From Ectopseudomonas chengduensis (GTDB taxonomy: Bacteria; Pseudomonadota; Gammaproteobacteria; Pseudomonadales; Pseudomonadaceae), in the NCBI RefSeq assembly GCF_900102635.1, contig NZ_FMZQ01000008.1, positions 156,288 through 220,287 of the forward strand: a stretch of DNA of 64,000 nucleotides, given 5' to 3'. Each line of letters begins with the position of its first letter. The first letter of the stretch is position 1. Below, piece after piece: positions 48,301-57,298 of the stretch. A model generated the notes under the pieces. The model was not told the origin of the DNA, ran no database searches, and saw only the letters and a program-made list of their open reading frames with translations. The translations under genes and the position numbers were made by a program.

Positions 48301-49539
48301 ATGACCAGTCCGATTACCCTTGAGGACAGCGACCAGGACGTCGCCCCTGCGCTACATCCTGCCGCCATTCTCAGCACCGACGCCGAAGCCCTGCAGGCCG
48401 CACAGGCCCTGGCAGAAGCGGCGCAGACAGAAGTCATCCAGCGCGACCGTGAACGCCGCCTGCCTTGGGAACTGGTGGAGCGTTTCACCGCCAGTGGCCT
48501 CGGCAGCATCGCCGTGCCGCGCACCTTCGGCGGCCCGCAGCTGTCCTACGTGACCATCGCCGAAGTGTTCCGCATCATCTCCGCGGTCGACCCGGCCCTG
48601 GGCCAGATCCCACAAAATCAGTTCGGCCTCCTCGGCCTGTTGCAAGCCGGCGCCAACATTGAGCAACAGCAGCGCCTGTTCGCCAGCGTGCTGGCCGGCT
48701 GGCGCATCGGCAACGGCGGCCCCGAACGGGGCAGCAAACACACCCTGGATATCCAGGCACGCCTGGTGAAACGTGACGGTCGCTGGCTATTCAGCGGCGA
48801 GAAGTTCTACTCCACCGGCGCCCTCTTCGCCCACTGGATCGCCAGCAAGGCGCTGGACGAACAGGGCCGCCCCTGGCTGGCCTTCATCCAGCGCGGGCGC
48901 GCCGGATTGCGCATCGTCAACGACTGGTCCGGCTTCGGCCAACGCACCACTGCCAGCGGCACCGTGCTGCTCAACGAGGTGGAAGTCGACGAGAACAACC
49001 TGATCCCGCTCTGGCCGCTGGCCGACAAACCGAGCATCCAGGGCGCTTTCTCTCAGTTGATCCAGGCCGCCATCGATCTGGGTATAGCCGACGGCGCGCT
49101 GCGCGACACGCTGGATTTCGTGCGGCATAAGGCTCGCCCGTGGATCGACGCCAAGGTCGAGCGTGCTGGTGACGACCCCTACGTGATCGCCGATGTCGGC
49201 CGCCTGCAGGTTGAACTGCACGCCGCCGAAGCGCTGCTGCACAGGGCCGGGCGCGTGCTCGATGAGGTCGCTGCAAGCGCCATCGATGCCGACGCTGCCG
49301 CCCGCGCCTCCATTGCGGTGGCCGAAGCCAAAGCGCTCACAACCGAAATCAGCCTCCAGGCCAGCGAGAAGCTGCTGGAACTGGCCGGCAGCCGCGCCAC
49401 CCTGGCCGAGTTCGGTCTCGACCGCTACTGGCGCAACGCGCGCACCCACACCCTGCACGACCCGGTGCGCTGGAAGTACCACGCCGTCGGCGCCTGGCAC
49501 CTGAACCAACGTCACCCTGCCCGCCATTCCTGGATCTGA
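48301..49539 (+). CDS. SfnB-family sulfur acquisition flavoprotein (1)
   Basis: A 412-residue acyl-CoA-dehydrogenase-fold protein of the SfnB group, linked to use of dimethyl sulfone and other organosulfur compounds. Typical marks are RDRERRLPWELVERFTASGLGSIAVPRTFGG, DPALGQIPQNQFGLL and a C-terminus DRYWRNARTHTLHDPVRWKYHAVG. It begins the operon. The 282-base spacer before it contains an AT-rich stretch at about 48145-48215, where a sulfur-starvation (CysB-type) promoter would fit, but no clear box is recognised. Paralogue 49543-50742 follows by 3 bases. Confidence 0.85.
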   Translation: MTSPITLEDSDQDVAPALHPAAILSTDAEALQAAQALAEAAQTEVIQRDRERRLPWELVERFTASGLGSIAVPRTFGGPQLSYVTIAEVFRIISAVDPALGQIPQNQFGLLGLLQAGANIEQQQRLFASVLAGWRIGNGGPERGSKHTLDIQARLVKRDGRWLFSGEKFYSTGALFAHWIASKALDEQGRPWLAFIQRGRAGLRIVNDWSGFGQRTTASGTVLLNEVEVDENNLIPLWPLADKPSIQGAFSQLIQAAIDLGIADGALRDTLDFVRHKARPWIDAKVERAGDDPYVIADVGRLQVELHAAEALLHRAGRVLDEVAASAIDADAAARASIAVAEAKALTTEISLQASEKLLELAGSRATLAEFGLDRYWRNARTHTLHDPVRWKYHAVGAWHLNQRHPARHSWI

Positions 49540-49542
49540 GCC

Positions 49543-50742
49543 ATGAACGCACCTCTGACGAATACGGTGGCGCTGATTCGCAGCGACGCCGAAGCCCTCG
49601 GCGTGGCCGAAGCCCTGGCCCAGGTACTGAGCCCTGGCAGCGCCGAACGCGACCGTGAACGGCGCCTGCCACACAGCGAGCTGGAACTGTTCAGCCACTC
49701 CGGCCTGTGGGCCATCAGCGTACCCAAGGCCTTTGGCGGCGCGGGTGTATCCAGTGTCACACTGGCCAAGGTCATCGCCCGTATTGCCCAGGCCGATGCC
49801 TCGCTCGGGCAGATTCCGCAAAACCACTTCTATACCCTGGAAGTGCTGCGCATCAACGGCAGCGAAGCCCAGCAACGCCGCCTCTACGGCGAAGTGCTGG
49901 CCGGACGACGCTACGGCAATGCCCTGGCCGAACTCGGCACCAAGACTGCGCTGGATCGCAACACGCGGTTGAGCCGCGATGGCGAGCACTATCGCGTCAA
50001 CGGGCGCAAGTTCTACGCCACCGGCGCGCTCTATGCGCAGCGTATTCCCACCCTCGCTGTGGATGATGAGGGCCGCGGCCAACTGGCCTTCATCCCGCGT
50101 CAGGCGGCAGGCCTGCAAGTGATCGATGACTGGAGCGGCTTCGGCCAGCGCACCACCGGCAGTGGCTCGGTGCTGCTCGACAATGTGCCGGTGGACGCCG
50201 ACGACGTGGTGCCGTTTCAGAGCGCCTTCGACCGTCCGACCACCGTCGGCCCTTTCGCCCAGTTGCTGCATGCGGCCATCGACACGGGCATCGCCCGCGC
50301 CGCCTACGAAGACCTGCTGCAGTTCGTCCGTCACAAGTCGCGCCCATGGATCGACGCCGGCATCGACAAGGCCAGCGACGATCCACTGACCCAGCAGGAA
50401 ATCGGTCGCCTGGTGATCCGCCTGCACGCCAGCGAAGCGCTGCTGGAGCGCGCTGGCGAATTCGTCGACCGCGCCCAGACTGCGCCAGATGAACACAGCG
50501 TCGCCGCCGCCTCGATCGCCGTGGCCGAAGCCCGCGCCATCAGCACTGAAGTCTCGCTGCTGATTGCCAGCAAGCTGCTGGAGCTGTCCGGCAGCCGCGC
50601 CACCCTGGCCGAATTCGGCCTCGACCGCCACTGGCGCAACGCGCGCACCCACACCCTGCACGACCCGGTGCGCTGGAAGTACCACGCCATCGGCGACTAC
50701 GTGCTCAACGAGCGCCTGCCGCCACGCCGGGGGACCATCTGA
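49543..50742 (+). CDS. SfnB-family sulfur acquisition flavoprotein (2)
   Basis: A 399-residue paralogue of the previous protein: RDRERRLPHSELELFSHSGLWAISVPKAFGG, DASLGQIPQNHFYTLE, DDWSGFGQRTTGSGSVLLD and the C-terminal DRHWRNARTHTLHDPVRWKYHAIGD. Its last 50 residues are much more alike to those of the neighbour than the rest. It overlaps the next gene by one base. The pair could act on different organosulfur substrates or form a mixed enzyme with a flavin reductase encoded elsewhere. Confidence 0.85.
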   Translation: MNAPLTNTVALIRSDAEALGVAEALAQVLSPGSAERDRERRLPHSELELFSHSGLWAISVPKAFGGAGVSSVTLAKVIARIAQADASLGQIPQNHFYTLEVLRINGSEAQQRRLYGEVLAGRRYGNALAELGTKTALDRNTRLSRDGEHYRVNGRKFYATGALYAQRIPTLAVDDEGRGQLAFIPRQAAGLQVIDDWSGFGQRTTGSGSVLLDNVPVDADDVVPFQSAFDRPTTVGPFAQLLHAAIDTGIARAAYEDLLQFVRHKSRPWIDAGIDKASDDPLTQQEIGRLVIRLHASEALLERAGEFVDRAQTAPDEHSVAAASIAVAEARAISTEVSLLIASKLLELSGSRATLAEFGLDRHWRNARTHTLHDPVRWKYHAIGDYVLNERLPPRRGTI

Positions 50743-52160
50743 TGGCCCGGGAAATCCTCCTCAACGCCTTCAACATGAACTGCGTCGGACATATCCATCA
50801 CGGGCTGTGGACGCACCCGCGCGACCGCTCGACGGATTTCAACCAACTGAGCTACTGGACGGACCTGGCCCAGTTGCTCGAACGCGGCCTGTTCGACGGG
50901 CTGTTCATCGCCGATATCCTCGGCGTCTACGACGTCTATCAGAACGGCATCGACCTGCCCCTGCAGGAGGCCATCCAGCTGCCGGTCAACGACCCTCTAC
51001 TACTGGTCTCGGCCATGGCCGGGGTGACCCGGAACCTGGGTTTCGGCGTGACCGCCAACCTCAGCTACGAGGCGCCCTACACTTTCGCCCGACGCCTTTC
51101 GACCCTCGACCATCTCACTGGAGGTCGAGTGGGCTGGAACATCGTCACCGGCTACCTGGACAGCGCGGCCAAAGCCATGGGCCGCCCTCGGCAGGTCGAG
51201 CACGACCGCCGCTACGACCAGGCAGACGAGTACCTGCAAGTGCTCTACAAGCTGCTCGAAGGCAGTTGGCAGGATGATGCGGTTCTGGCCGACCGCGAAC
51301 GCCGCGTCTACGCCCAGCCCGGCAAGGTGCACAAGGTGCGTCACCACGGCGAGTTCTATCAGGTCGAGGGCTATCACCTCAGCCAGCCGTCGCCGCAGCG
51401 CACGCCGCTATTGTTCCAGGCCGGCTCGTCGCCACGCGGCCTGCGTTTTGCCGGCGAGCATGCCGAGTGCGTGTTCATCAGCGGCAACGACCATGCGGCG
51501 GTGCACGCCCAGGTCGACAAGGTGCGTGCCAGCGCCGTGGCGGCCGGTCGCGCGGCCGGGGCCATCAAGGTGTTCATGGGCATCGCCGTGATCGTCGCGC
51601 CGAGCGAGGCCGAGGCCCGCGACAAGCACGCCGAATACCTGCGCTACGCCAGCCCGGAAGCCGGCATCGCGCATTTTTCCAGTTCCACCGGCATCGACCT
51701 GGCCGCCTTCGGCCTGGACGAGCCGATCCAGCCGCACAAGACCAACGCCATCGAGTCGGTGGTCAAGACCTTCAGCGGCTGGACCAAGCGTCGCCTGCTC
51801 GAGCAGCACGCCCTCGGCGGTCGCTACCCGCTGGTGGTCGGCTCACCGGAGCAAGTGGCCGAACAACTGATCACCTGGATCGACGCCACCGGCCTGGACG
51901 GCTTCAACCTCACGCGCATCGTCACTCCGGAAAGTTACGCCGACTTCATCGATCTGGTGATCCCCGAGCTGCAACGCCGTGGCCGCTACAAGACCGCCTA
52001 CGCAGACGGTGCCCTGCGCCACAAGCTGTTCGGCCAGGGCCCGCGCCTGCCATCCGATCACCCCGGTGCCGCCTGGCGCGACCCCGCCCGCCTGGAGCAC
52101 CAGCACAGCATCACCCACGAACTGCGAGGCCTCAGCAGCAACGCGCTGAGCCTGCTCTGA
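50742..52160 (+). CDS. NtaA/SnaA/DszA-type FMN-dependent monooxygenase
   Basis: A 472-residue luciferase-like monooxygenase of the NtaA/SnaA/DszA (SoxA) group, needing FMNH2 from a separate reductase. Hallmarks: NAFNMNCVGHIHHGLWTHP near the start, TDLAQLLERGLFDGLFIADILGVYD, TFARRLSTLDHLTGGRVGWNIVTGYLDSAAKAMG, and LLFQAGSSPRGLRFAGEHAECVFI. Substrates in this group include sulfones, dibenzothiophene sulfone, dimethyl sulfide and nitrilotriacetate. Between SfnB genes and a MetQNI importer, an organosulfur substrate is most likely. ATG overlaps the previous stop (TGATG). Confidence 0.88.
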   Translation: MAREILLNAFNMNCVGHIHHGLWTHPRDRSTDFNQLSYWTDLAQLLERGLFDGLFIADILGVYDVYQNGIDLPLQEAIQLPVNDPLLLVSAMAGVTRNLGFGVTANLSYEAPYTFARRLSTLDHLTGGRVGWNIVTGYLDSAAKAMGRPRQVEHDRRYDQADEYLQVLYKLLEGSWQDDAVLADRERRVYAQPGKVHKVRHHGEFYQVEGYHLSQPSPQRTPLLFQAGSSPRGLRFAGEHAECVFISGNDHAAVHAQVDKVRASAVAAGRAAGAIKVFMGIAVIVAPSEAEARDKHAEYLRYASPEAGIAHFSSSTGIDLAAFGLDEPIQPHKTNAIESVVKTFSGWTKRRLLEQHALGGRYPLVVGSPEQVAEQLITWIDATGLDGFNLTRIVTPESYADFIDLVIPELQRRGRYKTAYADGALRHKLFGQGPRLPSDHPGAAWRDPARLEHQHSITHELRGLSSNALSLL

Positions 52161-52179
52161 ACCCTACAAGGACGCCATC

Positions 52180-52974
52180 ATGCTCAAGACCCTGAAAACC
52201 CTGACCCTCGGCACCCTGCTCGCCGCCAGCACCCTGGCCCAGGCCGAGCCGGCCCTGAAACTCGGCACCACCGCCGCTTTCGCCCCACCGCTGGAAGTGG
52301 CCGTGGCCGAGGCCAAGAAACAAGGCCTGGAAGTCGAACTGATCGAGTTCACCGACTGGATCGCGCCCAACGTCAGCCTGGCCAATGGCGACATCGACGT
52401 GAACTACTTCCAGCACATTCCCTTCCTGGAAAACGCCAAGAAGGAAGGCAGCTATGACTTGGTCCCGGTGGCACGCGGCGTGCTCAACAACGTCGGCCTG
52501 TACTCGAAGAAGCACAAGGACTTCTCCACCCTGCCGGACGGCGCCAAGGTGGCCATCGCCAACGACCCGATCAACGGCGGGCGTGGCCTGCAATTGCTGC
52601 GCAAGGCCGGGCTGATCGAGCTCAAGCCGGACGTCGGCTACAAGGCCACCCTGGACGACATCACCGCCAACCCGAAGAACATCCGCATCATCGAGCTGGA
52701 AGCCGTACAACTGGTGCGTGCCCTGGATGAAGTGGACGTAGCCCAGGGCTACCCGCACTACATCCGCCTGGCCGGCACCCATGATCCGGAGTCGGCGCTG
52801 CTGTTCGACGGCCTGGACAACCCCGAGTACATCATCCAGTTCGTCGCCCAGCCGGCCAAGGCCAAGGACGCCCGCCTGCTCAAGTTCATCGACATCTACC
52901 AGCACTCGCCGGCCGTGCGCGCGGCCCTGGACAAGGCCCACGGCAAGCTCTACCAGCCAGGCTGGGAAAGCTGA
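52180..52974 (+). CDS. MetQ/NlpA-type binding protein, non-lipidated
   Basis: A 264-residue periplasmic binding protein of the MetQ/NlpA family: [84 protein letters not shown]. MetQ homologues are usually lipoproteins; here the signal peptide ends in LAQA-EPALK with no cysteine, so it should be free in the periplasm. It is the first of a three-gene importer joined to the monooxygenase genes. The cargo is more probably an organosulfur compound than methionine. Confidence 0.84.
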   Translation: MLKTLKTLTLGTLLAASTLAQAEPALKLGTTAAFAPPLEVAVAEAKKQGLEVELIEFTDWIAPNVSLANGDIDVNYFQHIPFLENAKKEGSYDLVPVARGVLNNVGLYSKKHKDFSTLPDGAKVAIANDPINGGRGLQLLRKAGLIELKPDVGYKATLDDITANPKNIRIIELEAVQLVRALDEVDVAQGYPHYIRLAGTHDPESALLFDGLDNPEYIIQFVAQPAKAKDARLLKFIDIYQHSPAVRAALDKAHGKLYQPGWES

Positions 52975-52975
52975 C

Positions 52976-54073
52976 ATGAGCGGTTTCGACCCACATCTGC
53001 AGCAGGCCGCACAGGCCAGCCAGGCGGTCGAGGCGCACCTGCGCTTCGACAACCTGGGCAAGGCCTACGACGGCGCCAACGGCCCGGTGCAGGCGCTGCG
53101 CGACATCGACCTGGCGATCGCCCGTGGCGAAGTGTTCGGCATCATCGGCCGCAGCGGCGCGGGCAAGTCCTCGCTGCTGCGCACCATCAACCGCCTGGAG
53201 CAGCCCAGCAGCGGCCGCGTACTGATCGACGGCATCGACATCGCCCTCTACGACGAGGATCGGCTGGTCGCCCTGCGCCGGCGCATCGGCATGATCTTCC
53301 AGCACTTCAACCTGATGTCGGCCAAGACCGTGTGGCAGAACGTCGAGCTGCCACTGAAGGTCGCCGGCGTGCCGCGCGAAGCGCGCCAGCGCAAGGTGCG
53401 CGAACTGCTCGAACTGGTCGGCCTGCAGGACAAGCATGCGACCTATCCGGCGCAGTTATCGGGCGGGCAAAAGCAACGTGTCGGCATCGCTCGCGCGCTG
53501 GTTCACGACCCGCAGATATTGCTCTGCGACGAAGCCACCAGTGCGCTCGACCCGGAAACCACACAGTCGATCCTCGGCCTGCTGCGCGAGATCAACCAAC
53601 GCCTGAACCTGACCGTGGTGCTGATCACCCACGAAATGGCAGTGATCCGCGAAATCTGCGACCGCGTGGTGGTGCTGGAACAAGGCGAAGTGGTCGAGCA
53701 AGGCCCGGTGTGGCGCGTCTTCGGTGCGCCGCGCCATGAGGTGACGCGCACCCTGCTGGCGCCGCTGCAGCATGCGCTGCCCGCGCGTCTGCAGGAACGC
53801 CTGCACAGCGAACGCGAAAACCCTGACGACGATCTGATCCTGCGCCTGCACTACGCCGGCAGCGGTCTGGAGCCGGACCTGCCCGCCATCGGCGCGGCCC
53901 TGGGCGGCCGCGTGACGCTGCTCGACGCCAGCCTGGAGCAGATCCAGGGCCATGCGGTGGGCCATCTGATCATTGCCGTCAGCCAGTCGCCGTTCGATCC
54001 AACCACCCTGCTCGAAAACCTACGGCCACTAGCCGATCACCTGGAGGTACTGGGTTATGTCGCTGCTGCTTGA
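52976..54073 (+). CDS. MetN-type ABC ATPase with NIL domain
   Basis: A 365-residue ATPase of the MetN family. It has Walker [10 protein letters not shown], the [15 protein letters not shown] signature, Walker [12 protein letters not shown] (the usual P replaced by A) and H-loop [12 protein letters not shown]-terminal NIL regulatory domain runs from about residue 285 ([13 protein letters not shown] ... [14 protein letters not shown]), which in MetN binds the transported amino acid and inhibits transport. ATG at 52976 follows the binding-protein stop by one base. It overlaps the permease gene by 17 bases. Confidence 0.88.
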   Translation: MSGFDPHLQQAAQASQAVEAHLRFDNLGKAYDGANGPVQALRDIDLAIARGEVFGIIGRSGAGKSSLLRTINRLEQPSSGRVLIDGIDIALYDEDRLVALRRRIGMIFQHFNLMSAKTVWQNVELPLKVAGVPREARQRKVRELLELVGLQDKHATYPAQLSGGQKQRVGIARALVHDPQILLCDEATSALDPETTQSILGLLREINQRLNLTVVLITHEMAVIREICDRVVVLEQGEVVEQGPVWRVFGAPRHEVTRTLLAPLQHALPARLQERLHSERENPDDDLILRLHYAGSGLEPDLPAIGAALGGRVTLLDASLEQIQGHAVGHLIIAVSQSPFDPTTLLENLRPLADHLEVLGYVAAA

Positions 54074-54707
54074 TCGCCTCTGGCAAGGCCTGCTCGACAC
54101 CCTGCTGATGGTCGGTGTGTCCTCGCTGCTGGCACTGCTGGCTGGCATTCCGCTGGCGGTGTTTCTGGTCACCAGCAGCAAGGGCGGCATCTTCGAGGCG
54201 CCACGGCTGAACCAGGTGCTGGGCGCCATCGTCAACCTGTTCCGCTCGATCCCGTTCCTGATCCTGATGGTGGCGCTGATCCCCTTCACCCGCCTGATCG
54301 TTGGCACCACCTACGGCGTCTGGGCCGCCGTGGTGCCGCTGACCATCGCCGCCACGCCGTTCTTCGCGCGCATCGCCGAAGTCAGCCTGCGCGAAGTCGA
54401 CCACGGCCTGATCGAAGCCGCCCAGGCCATGGGTTGCAGGCGTTGGCACATCGTCTGGCACGTATTGCTGCCCGAGGCCCTTCCAGGGATTGTCGGCGGC
54501 TTCACCATCACCCTGGTGACCATGATCAATTCCTCGGCCATGGCCGGCGCCATCGGTGCCGGCGGCCTCGGCGATCTCGCCTACCGCTACGGTTACCAGC
54601 GCTTCGACAGCCAGGTGATGCTCACCGTGATCGTCGCCCTGGTGGTGCTGGTCAGCCTGATCCAACTGAGTGGAGACAGACTGGCAAAGCGCTTGAACAA
54701 GCGCTGA
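54057..54707 (+). CDS. MetI-type ABC permease
   Basis: A 216-residue inner-membrane permease of the MetI family with five membrane segments. The EAA loop is [36 protein letters not shown], and the family signature [25 protein letters not shown] follows. It is the last gene of the sulfur operon; downstream is a 128-base spacer with the ArsR promoter. Its start lies within the ATPase gene (17-base overlap), which suggests tight co-expression. Confidence 0.88.
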   Translation: MSLLLDRLWQGLLDTLLMVGVSSLLALLAGIPLAVFLVTSSKGGIFEAPRLNQVLGAIVNLFRSIPFLILMVALIPFTRLIVGTTYGVWAAVVPLTIAATPFFARIAEVSLREVDHGLIEAAQAMGCRRWHIVWHVLLPEALPGIVGGFTITLVTMINSSAMAGAIGAGGLGDLAYRYGYQRFDSQVMLTVIVALVVLVSLIQLSGDRLAKRLNKR

Positions 54708-54799
54708 GATGGGCGTCAGCCATATATCCGGGCCCTGCTGCGGGGCCTCCCCGCAGCTCGATGGCTGGCCACCCGCGCGACGAACGGCAGATATATGAA

Positions 54800-54827
54800 T
54801 TGACATATCGGTAAATCTCGATATTAT
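54800..54827 (+). promoter_or_regulatory. ArsR promoter with operator in the spacer
   Basis: TTGACA (54800-54805) and TATTAT (54822-54827) with a 16-base spacer form a strong sigma-70 promoter. Between them lies ATATCG-N8-CGATAT (54805-54824), overlapping both hexamers, so a bound repressor would block it. The expected start is within a few bases of the ArsR ATG at 54836 and no ribosome site is visible, which points to a leaderless message. Confidence 0.8.
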
Positions 54828-54835
54828 CGCCACCC

Positions 54836-55138
54836 ATGGACCTGATCAATGTATTCAAAGCCCTCTCGAATCCCACCCGCCTTGGCATCCTCAAGGGGCT
54901 GAAGGATCCGGTGAAGAACTTTCCTCCACAAGATGAAGGGGACGTTCATACCGTGGGCGTGTGCGTCAGCAGTATTCAGGAAGGTGTCGGTCTGTCGCAG
55001 TCGACGGTGTCCGATTACCTCGCGACGTTGCAACGGGTCGGTCTGGTCGAAGTCCGCCGGGTTGGTCAGTGGACCTACTACAAACGCAATGAAGCCAATA
55101 TCCGTGCCCTGGCCGAGCTCATTGGCAAGGAGCTGTAA
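54836..55138 (+). CDS. ArsR-family winged-helix regulator
   Basis: A 100-residue ArsR-type regulator: VFKALSNPTRLGILKGLKDPV, then the recognition segment VCVSSIQEGVGLSQSTVSDYLATLQRVGLVEVRRVGQWTYYKRNE. It has one cysteine (VGVCV) and lacks the CxC or two-His metal sites of ArsR and SmtB, so it may sense a non-metal signal such as a quinone or electrophile. It lies before a quinone-oxidoreductase-like gene with related operators in front. Expression looks autoregulated. Confidence 0.85.
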   Translation: MDLINVFKALSNPTRLGILKGLKDPVKNFPPQDEGDVHTVGVCVSSIQEGVGLSQSTVSDYLATLQRVGLVEVRRVGQWTYYKRNEANIRALAELIGKEL

Positions 55139-55152
55139 TTTTTTGACCCAGT

Positions 55153-55172
55153 ATATCGATATTTCTCGATAT
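55153..55172. promoter_or_regulatory. Second ArsR operator
   Basis: ATATCG-ATATTTCT-CGATAT has exactly the arms and 8-base spacing of the operator at 54805-54824. It lies 14 bases after the ArsR stop and begins the first of two tandem copies of a regulatory stretch (55149-55202 and 55241-55296). Confidence 0.78.
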
Positions 55173-55199
55173 CCCTTTTAACCGAAGCAAGGACTGACA

Positions 55200-55214
55200 A
55201 TGGAGAGACCCTAG
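55200..55214 (+). other. Four-codon ORF (MERP) after a duplicated regulatory unit
   Basis: ATG GAG AGA CCC TAG follows AAGGACTGACA, the same kind of ribosome site and distance as in the next unit before the oxidoreductase gene. The upstream 54 bases match those before the oxidoreductase start closely. This may be the scar of a deleted gene or a minimal leader peptide; it is too short to be a functional protein. Confidence 0.4.
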
Positions 55215-55244
55215 GCACAGTCGAGTAAATTTTTTTGCATCACT

Positions 55245-55264
55245 ATATCGAAAATTCCCTATAT
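55245..55264. promoter_or_regulatory. Third ArsR operator (one mismatch)
   Basis: ATATCG-AAAATTCC-CTATAT keeps the 6-8-6 geometry with one changed base in the right arm. It lies 29 bases before the oxidoreductase ATG at 55294 and has a TTGCAT hexamer (55235-55240) upstream, so it can regulate that gene directly. Confidence 0.7.
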
Positions 55265-55293
55265 CCCTTTTTCCAGAAACAAGGAACCACACA

Positions 55294-56268
55294 ATGAAAG
55301 CGCAAATTCTCAAATCCTTTGGCGGCCCGAACGCGTTCGAACTGAGCGAAGTGGCCAAACCCGTACCGCAGGCAGGGCAAGTTCTGGTGCGGGTTCACGC
55401 TACCTCCATCAACCCGCTGGACTACCAGGTACGCCGTGGCGACTACGTCGATTACGTCCCCCTCCCCGCCATTACCGGGCATGACGTCTCCGGCGTGGTC
55501 GAAGCGGTCGGCCCAGGTGTGACGAGCTTCGTGCCAGGCGATGAGGTCTGGTACACCACGCAGATTTTCGAAGGTGACGGCAGTTACGCCGAGTACCACG
55601 TTGCGTCCGAAGGCATCATCGGCAAGAAGCCGGCATCGCTGAGCCACCTCGAGGCAGCAAGCCTGACGCTGGTAGGCGGGACCGTATGGGAAGCACTGAT
55701 TGGGCGTGTATCGCTGCGGGTCGGGGAAAGCATTCTGATCCACGGCGGTGCGGGTGGCGTCGGCCATGTCGCGATCCAGGTGGCAAAAGCCATTGGCGCC
55801 CGAGTATTCACCACCGTGCGTGAAGAGAACTTCGAATTCGCCCGGGGCCTGGGTGCCGACGTAGTCATCGACTACGAACAAGAGGATTACGTGGACGCCA
55901 TCCTGCGGGAAACCGATGGCCACGGCGTCGATGTGATCTTCGACACCATCGGCGGCGACACCTTGACCCGTAGCCCCGACGCGCTCGCCCAGCTTGGCCG
56001 TGTGGTTTCGATCGTCGACATCGCCAAACCGCAGAACCTGATTCAGGCCTGGGGCAAGAACGCCAGCTACCACTTCGTCTTCACCCGCCAGAACCGCGGC
56101 AAGCTCGATGAGCTGAAGGCATTGGTCGAGCGCGGCCAACTGCGCCCCCATATTGGCGCGGTCTATTCGCTCGCTGATATCTCAAGCGCGCATGCGCTGC
56201 TGGAGACGCCCAACAACGGTCTTCGCGGAAAAGTCGCGATTGCCGTCGAGCCCTCGCTCGCCCCGTAA
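55294..56268 (+). CDS. MDR-family NADPH:quinone oxidoreductase-like protein
   Basis: A 324-residue medium-chain dehydrogenase/reductase without catalytic zinc ligands: [42 protein letters not shown] at the N-terminus, and the NADPH-binding [27 protein letters not shown] motif around residues 145-170. It most resembles quinone oxidoreductases and related zinc-free alkenal reductases. AAGGAACC precedes the ATG. An ABM-family gene follows by 44 bases and an ArsR gene precedes it, so this is an inducible detoxification unit. Confidence 0.85.
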   Translation: MKAQILKSFGGPNAFELSEVAKPVPQAGQVLVRVHATSINPLDYQVRRGDYVDYVPLPAITGHDVSGVVEAVGPGVTSFVPGDEVWYTTQIFEGDGSYAEYHVASEGIIGKKPASLSHLEAASLTLVGGTVWEALIGRVSLRVGESILIHGGAGGVGHVAIQVAKAIGARVFTTVREENFEFARGLGADVVIDYEQEDYVDAILRETDGHGVDVIFDTIGGDTLTRSPDALAQLGRVVSIVDIAKPQNLIQAWGKNASYHFVFTRQNRGKLDELKALVERGQLRPHIGAVYSLADISSAHALLETPNNGLRGKVAIAVEPSLAP

Positions 56269-56312
56269 GTACATAGGTTCAACTACCAAACTGACTCTAG
56301 AGGAATACCGCA

Positions 56313-56651
56313 ATGATTTATGAAATCGCCGTACTGCCTGTTCACAGTGCACAGATCCAACAGTTCAAACAGGCATTTGCCGAAGTAGTTCACTTGCTCC
56401 AACGCGCCAAGGGTTACCACGGCCATATGTTCGCGCAGGGAATCGAAAGCCCCGAGACGTTCAACCTGATCGTGCGTTGGGCTTCACTTGAGGACCATGC
56501 GCCGGGTTTCGAAGCGAGTGACGACCATCAGACTTTCATGCTGGGCCTGGAGAAATACTTCTCGCAAGAGCCGACTGTCTACCACATTCAGGAGGCCGCC
56601 TTTACCAATGGGAACGATCAGGCCTTCGATATTGCAGTGCCAAAAGCTTAA
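56313..56651 (+). CDS. ABM-family monooxygenase-like protein
   Basis: A 112-residue protein with an antibiotic-biosynthesis-monooxygenase (dimeric alpha-beta barrel) domain: IYEIAVLPVHSAQIQQFKQAFAEVVHLLQRAKGYHGHMFAQGIESPETFNLIVRWASLEDH. ABM proteins need no cofactor and oxidise or bind small electron-rich compounds such as quinols. AGAGG lies before the ATG. It follows the oxidoreductase and may handle the quinol it makes. It is the last gene of the unit. Confidence 0.8.
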   Translation: MIYEIAVLPVHSAQIQQFKQAFAEVVHLLQRAKGYHGHMFAQGIESPETFNLIVRWASLEDHAPGFEASDDHQTFMLGLEKYFSQEPTVYHIQEAAFTNGNDQAFDIAVPKA

Positions 56652-56690
56652 GCCTGCAGCCCTGACTTCGCCGCTGCTCGTGGCCACCAT

Positions 56691-56730
56691 TTGATCTGAC
56701 AGTATTTGAAATACAAGACTGTCAGATCAA
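56691..56730. repeat. Perfect 13-bp inverted repeat
   Basis: Arms TTGATCTGACAGT (56691-56703) and ACTGTCAGATCAA (56718-56730) with a 14-base AT-rich loop lie 39 bases after the ABM stop. There is no T run, so it is either a bidirectional hairpin, an operator for the next gene (start 56837) or the trace of a small mobile repeat. Confidence 0.6.
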
Positions 56731-56836
56731 CTTACCTGAACACAATTCCGTCGTTTTGCTCCGAGAGTGAGTTGGCAACCACGCTCAACTCTCCTGGAGG
56801 CATTCGACATCCATTTAGCTTTTTCGGAGTTTAAAA

Positions 56837-57103
56837 ATGATCAGCAAACATGCAAAAAACCTGGCAAACATTTTAATTACCAGCCTTGTCTTGGTTCTAT
56901 CCGGTAATGCCCTCGCTGAAAGCCCGGCCACCACTTACAAGTATGGATTGAAACTTGATGTAGCCAAGGTTCTGTCCATATCAAAACCAAAAACCCATAC
57001 CTGCAAGCCTGTGGATCACCTGATGAAATACATAGACTCTGCTGGAAACATCCAGACCCTGAAATTCAAGGCGCTCTCTGATGCCTGCAGCAAAGGTCAC
57101 TGA
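56837..57103 (+). CDS. DUF2790 small periplasmic protein
   Basis: An 88-residue exported protein with a signal peptide (ITSLVLVLSGNALA-ESPATT). The mature part, YKYGLKLDVAKVLSIS ... CKPVDHLMKYIDSAGNIQTLKFKALSDAC, fits DUF2790, a Pseudomonas family of small periplasmic proteins with two conserved cysteines. Some members are induced by metals or oxidative stress; function is unknown. It is a single gene, with 185 bases before it holding a perfect hairpin and 195 bases after it holding nothing recognised. Confidence 0.8.
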   Translation: MISKHAKNLANILITSLVLVLSGNALAESPATTYKYGLKLDVAKVLSISKPKTHTCKPVDHLMKYIDSAGNIQTLKFKALSDACSKGH

Positions 57104-57298
57104 CATAACGCCAGTGGCGCCAGGGATGGCAATTTGCCGTAGAAATGAGCAACTGCATGCATTCTGTCGGACAACGTAAGCACAACGATAAATTCGTCCC
57201 ATTATTGCCATTCGCCCTGAATGGCGTCGTCCCGACAGTTGATCGGCAAGCTAGTGTTGAGGCATCACTTACGTCGCAATCCAGCACAGGGAGGTTTC

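Noticed and set aside
48787..50685. 632-codon open frame on the minus strand across both SfnB genes
   Set aside because: It is antisense to two clear SfnB-family genes. Codon bias of high-GC genes opens such frames, and its product is compositionally odd (long V/G/A/H/Q runs) with no recognisable domain.
55294..56268. Zinc-dependent alcohol dehydrogenase
   Set aside because: The zinc-ligand cysteine/histidine pattern is absent; [15 protein letters not shown] and the lack of ligands fit the quinone oxidoreductase branch.
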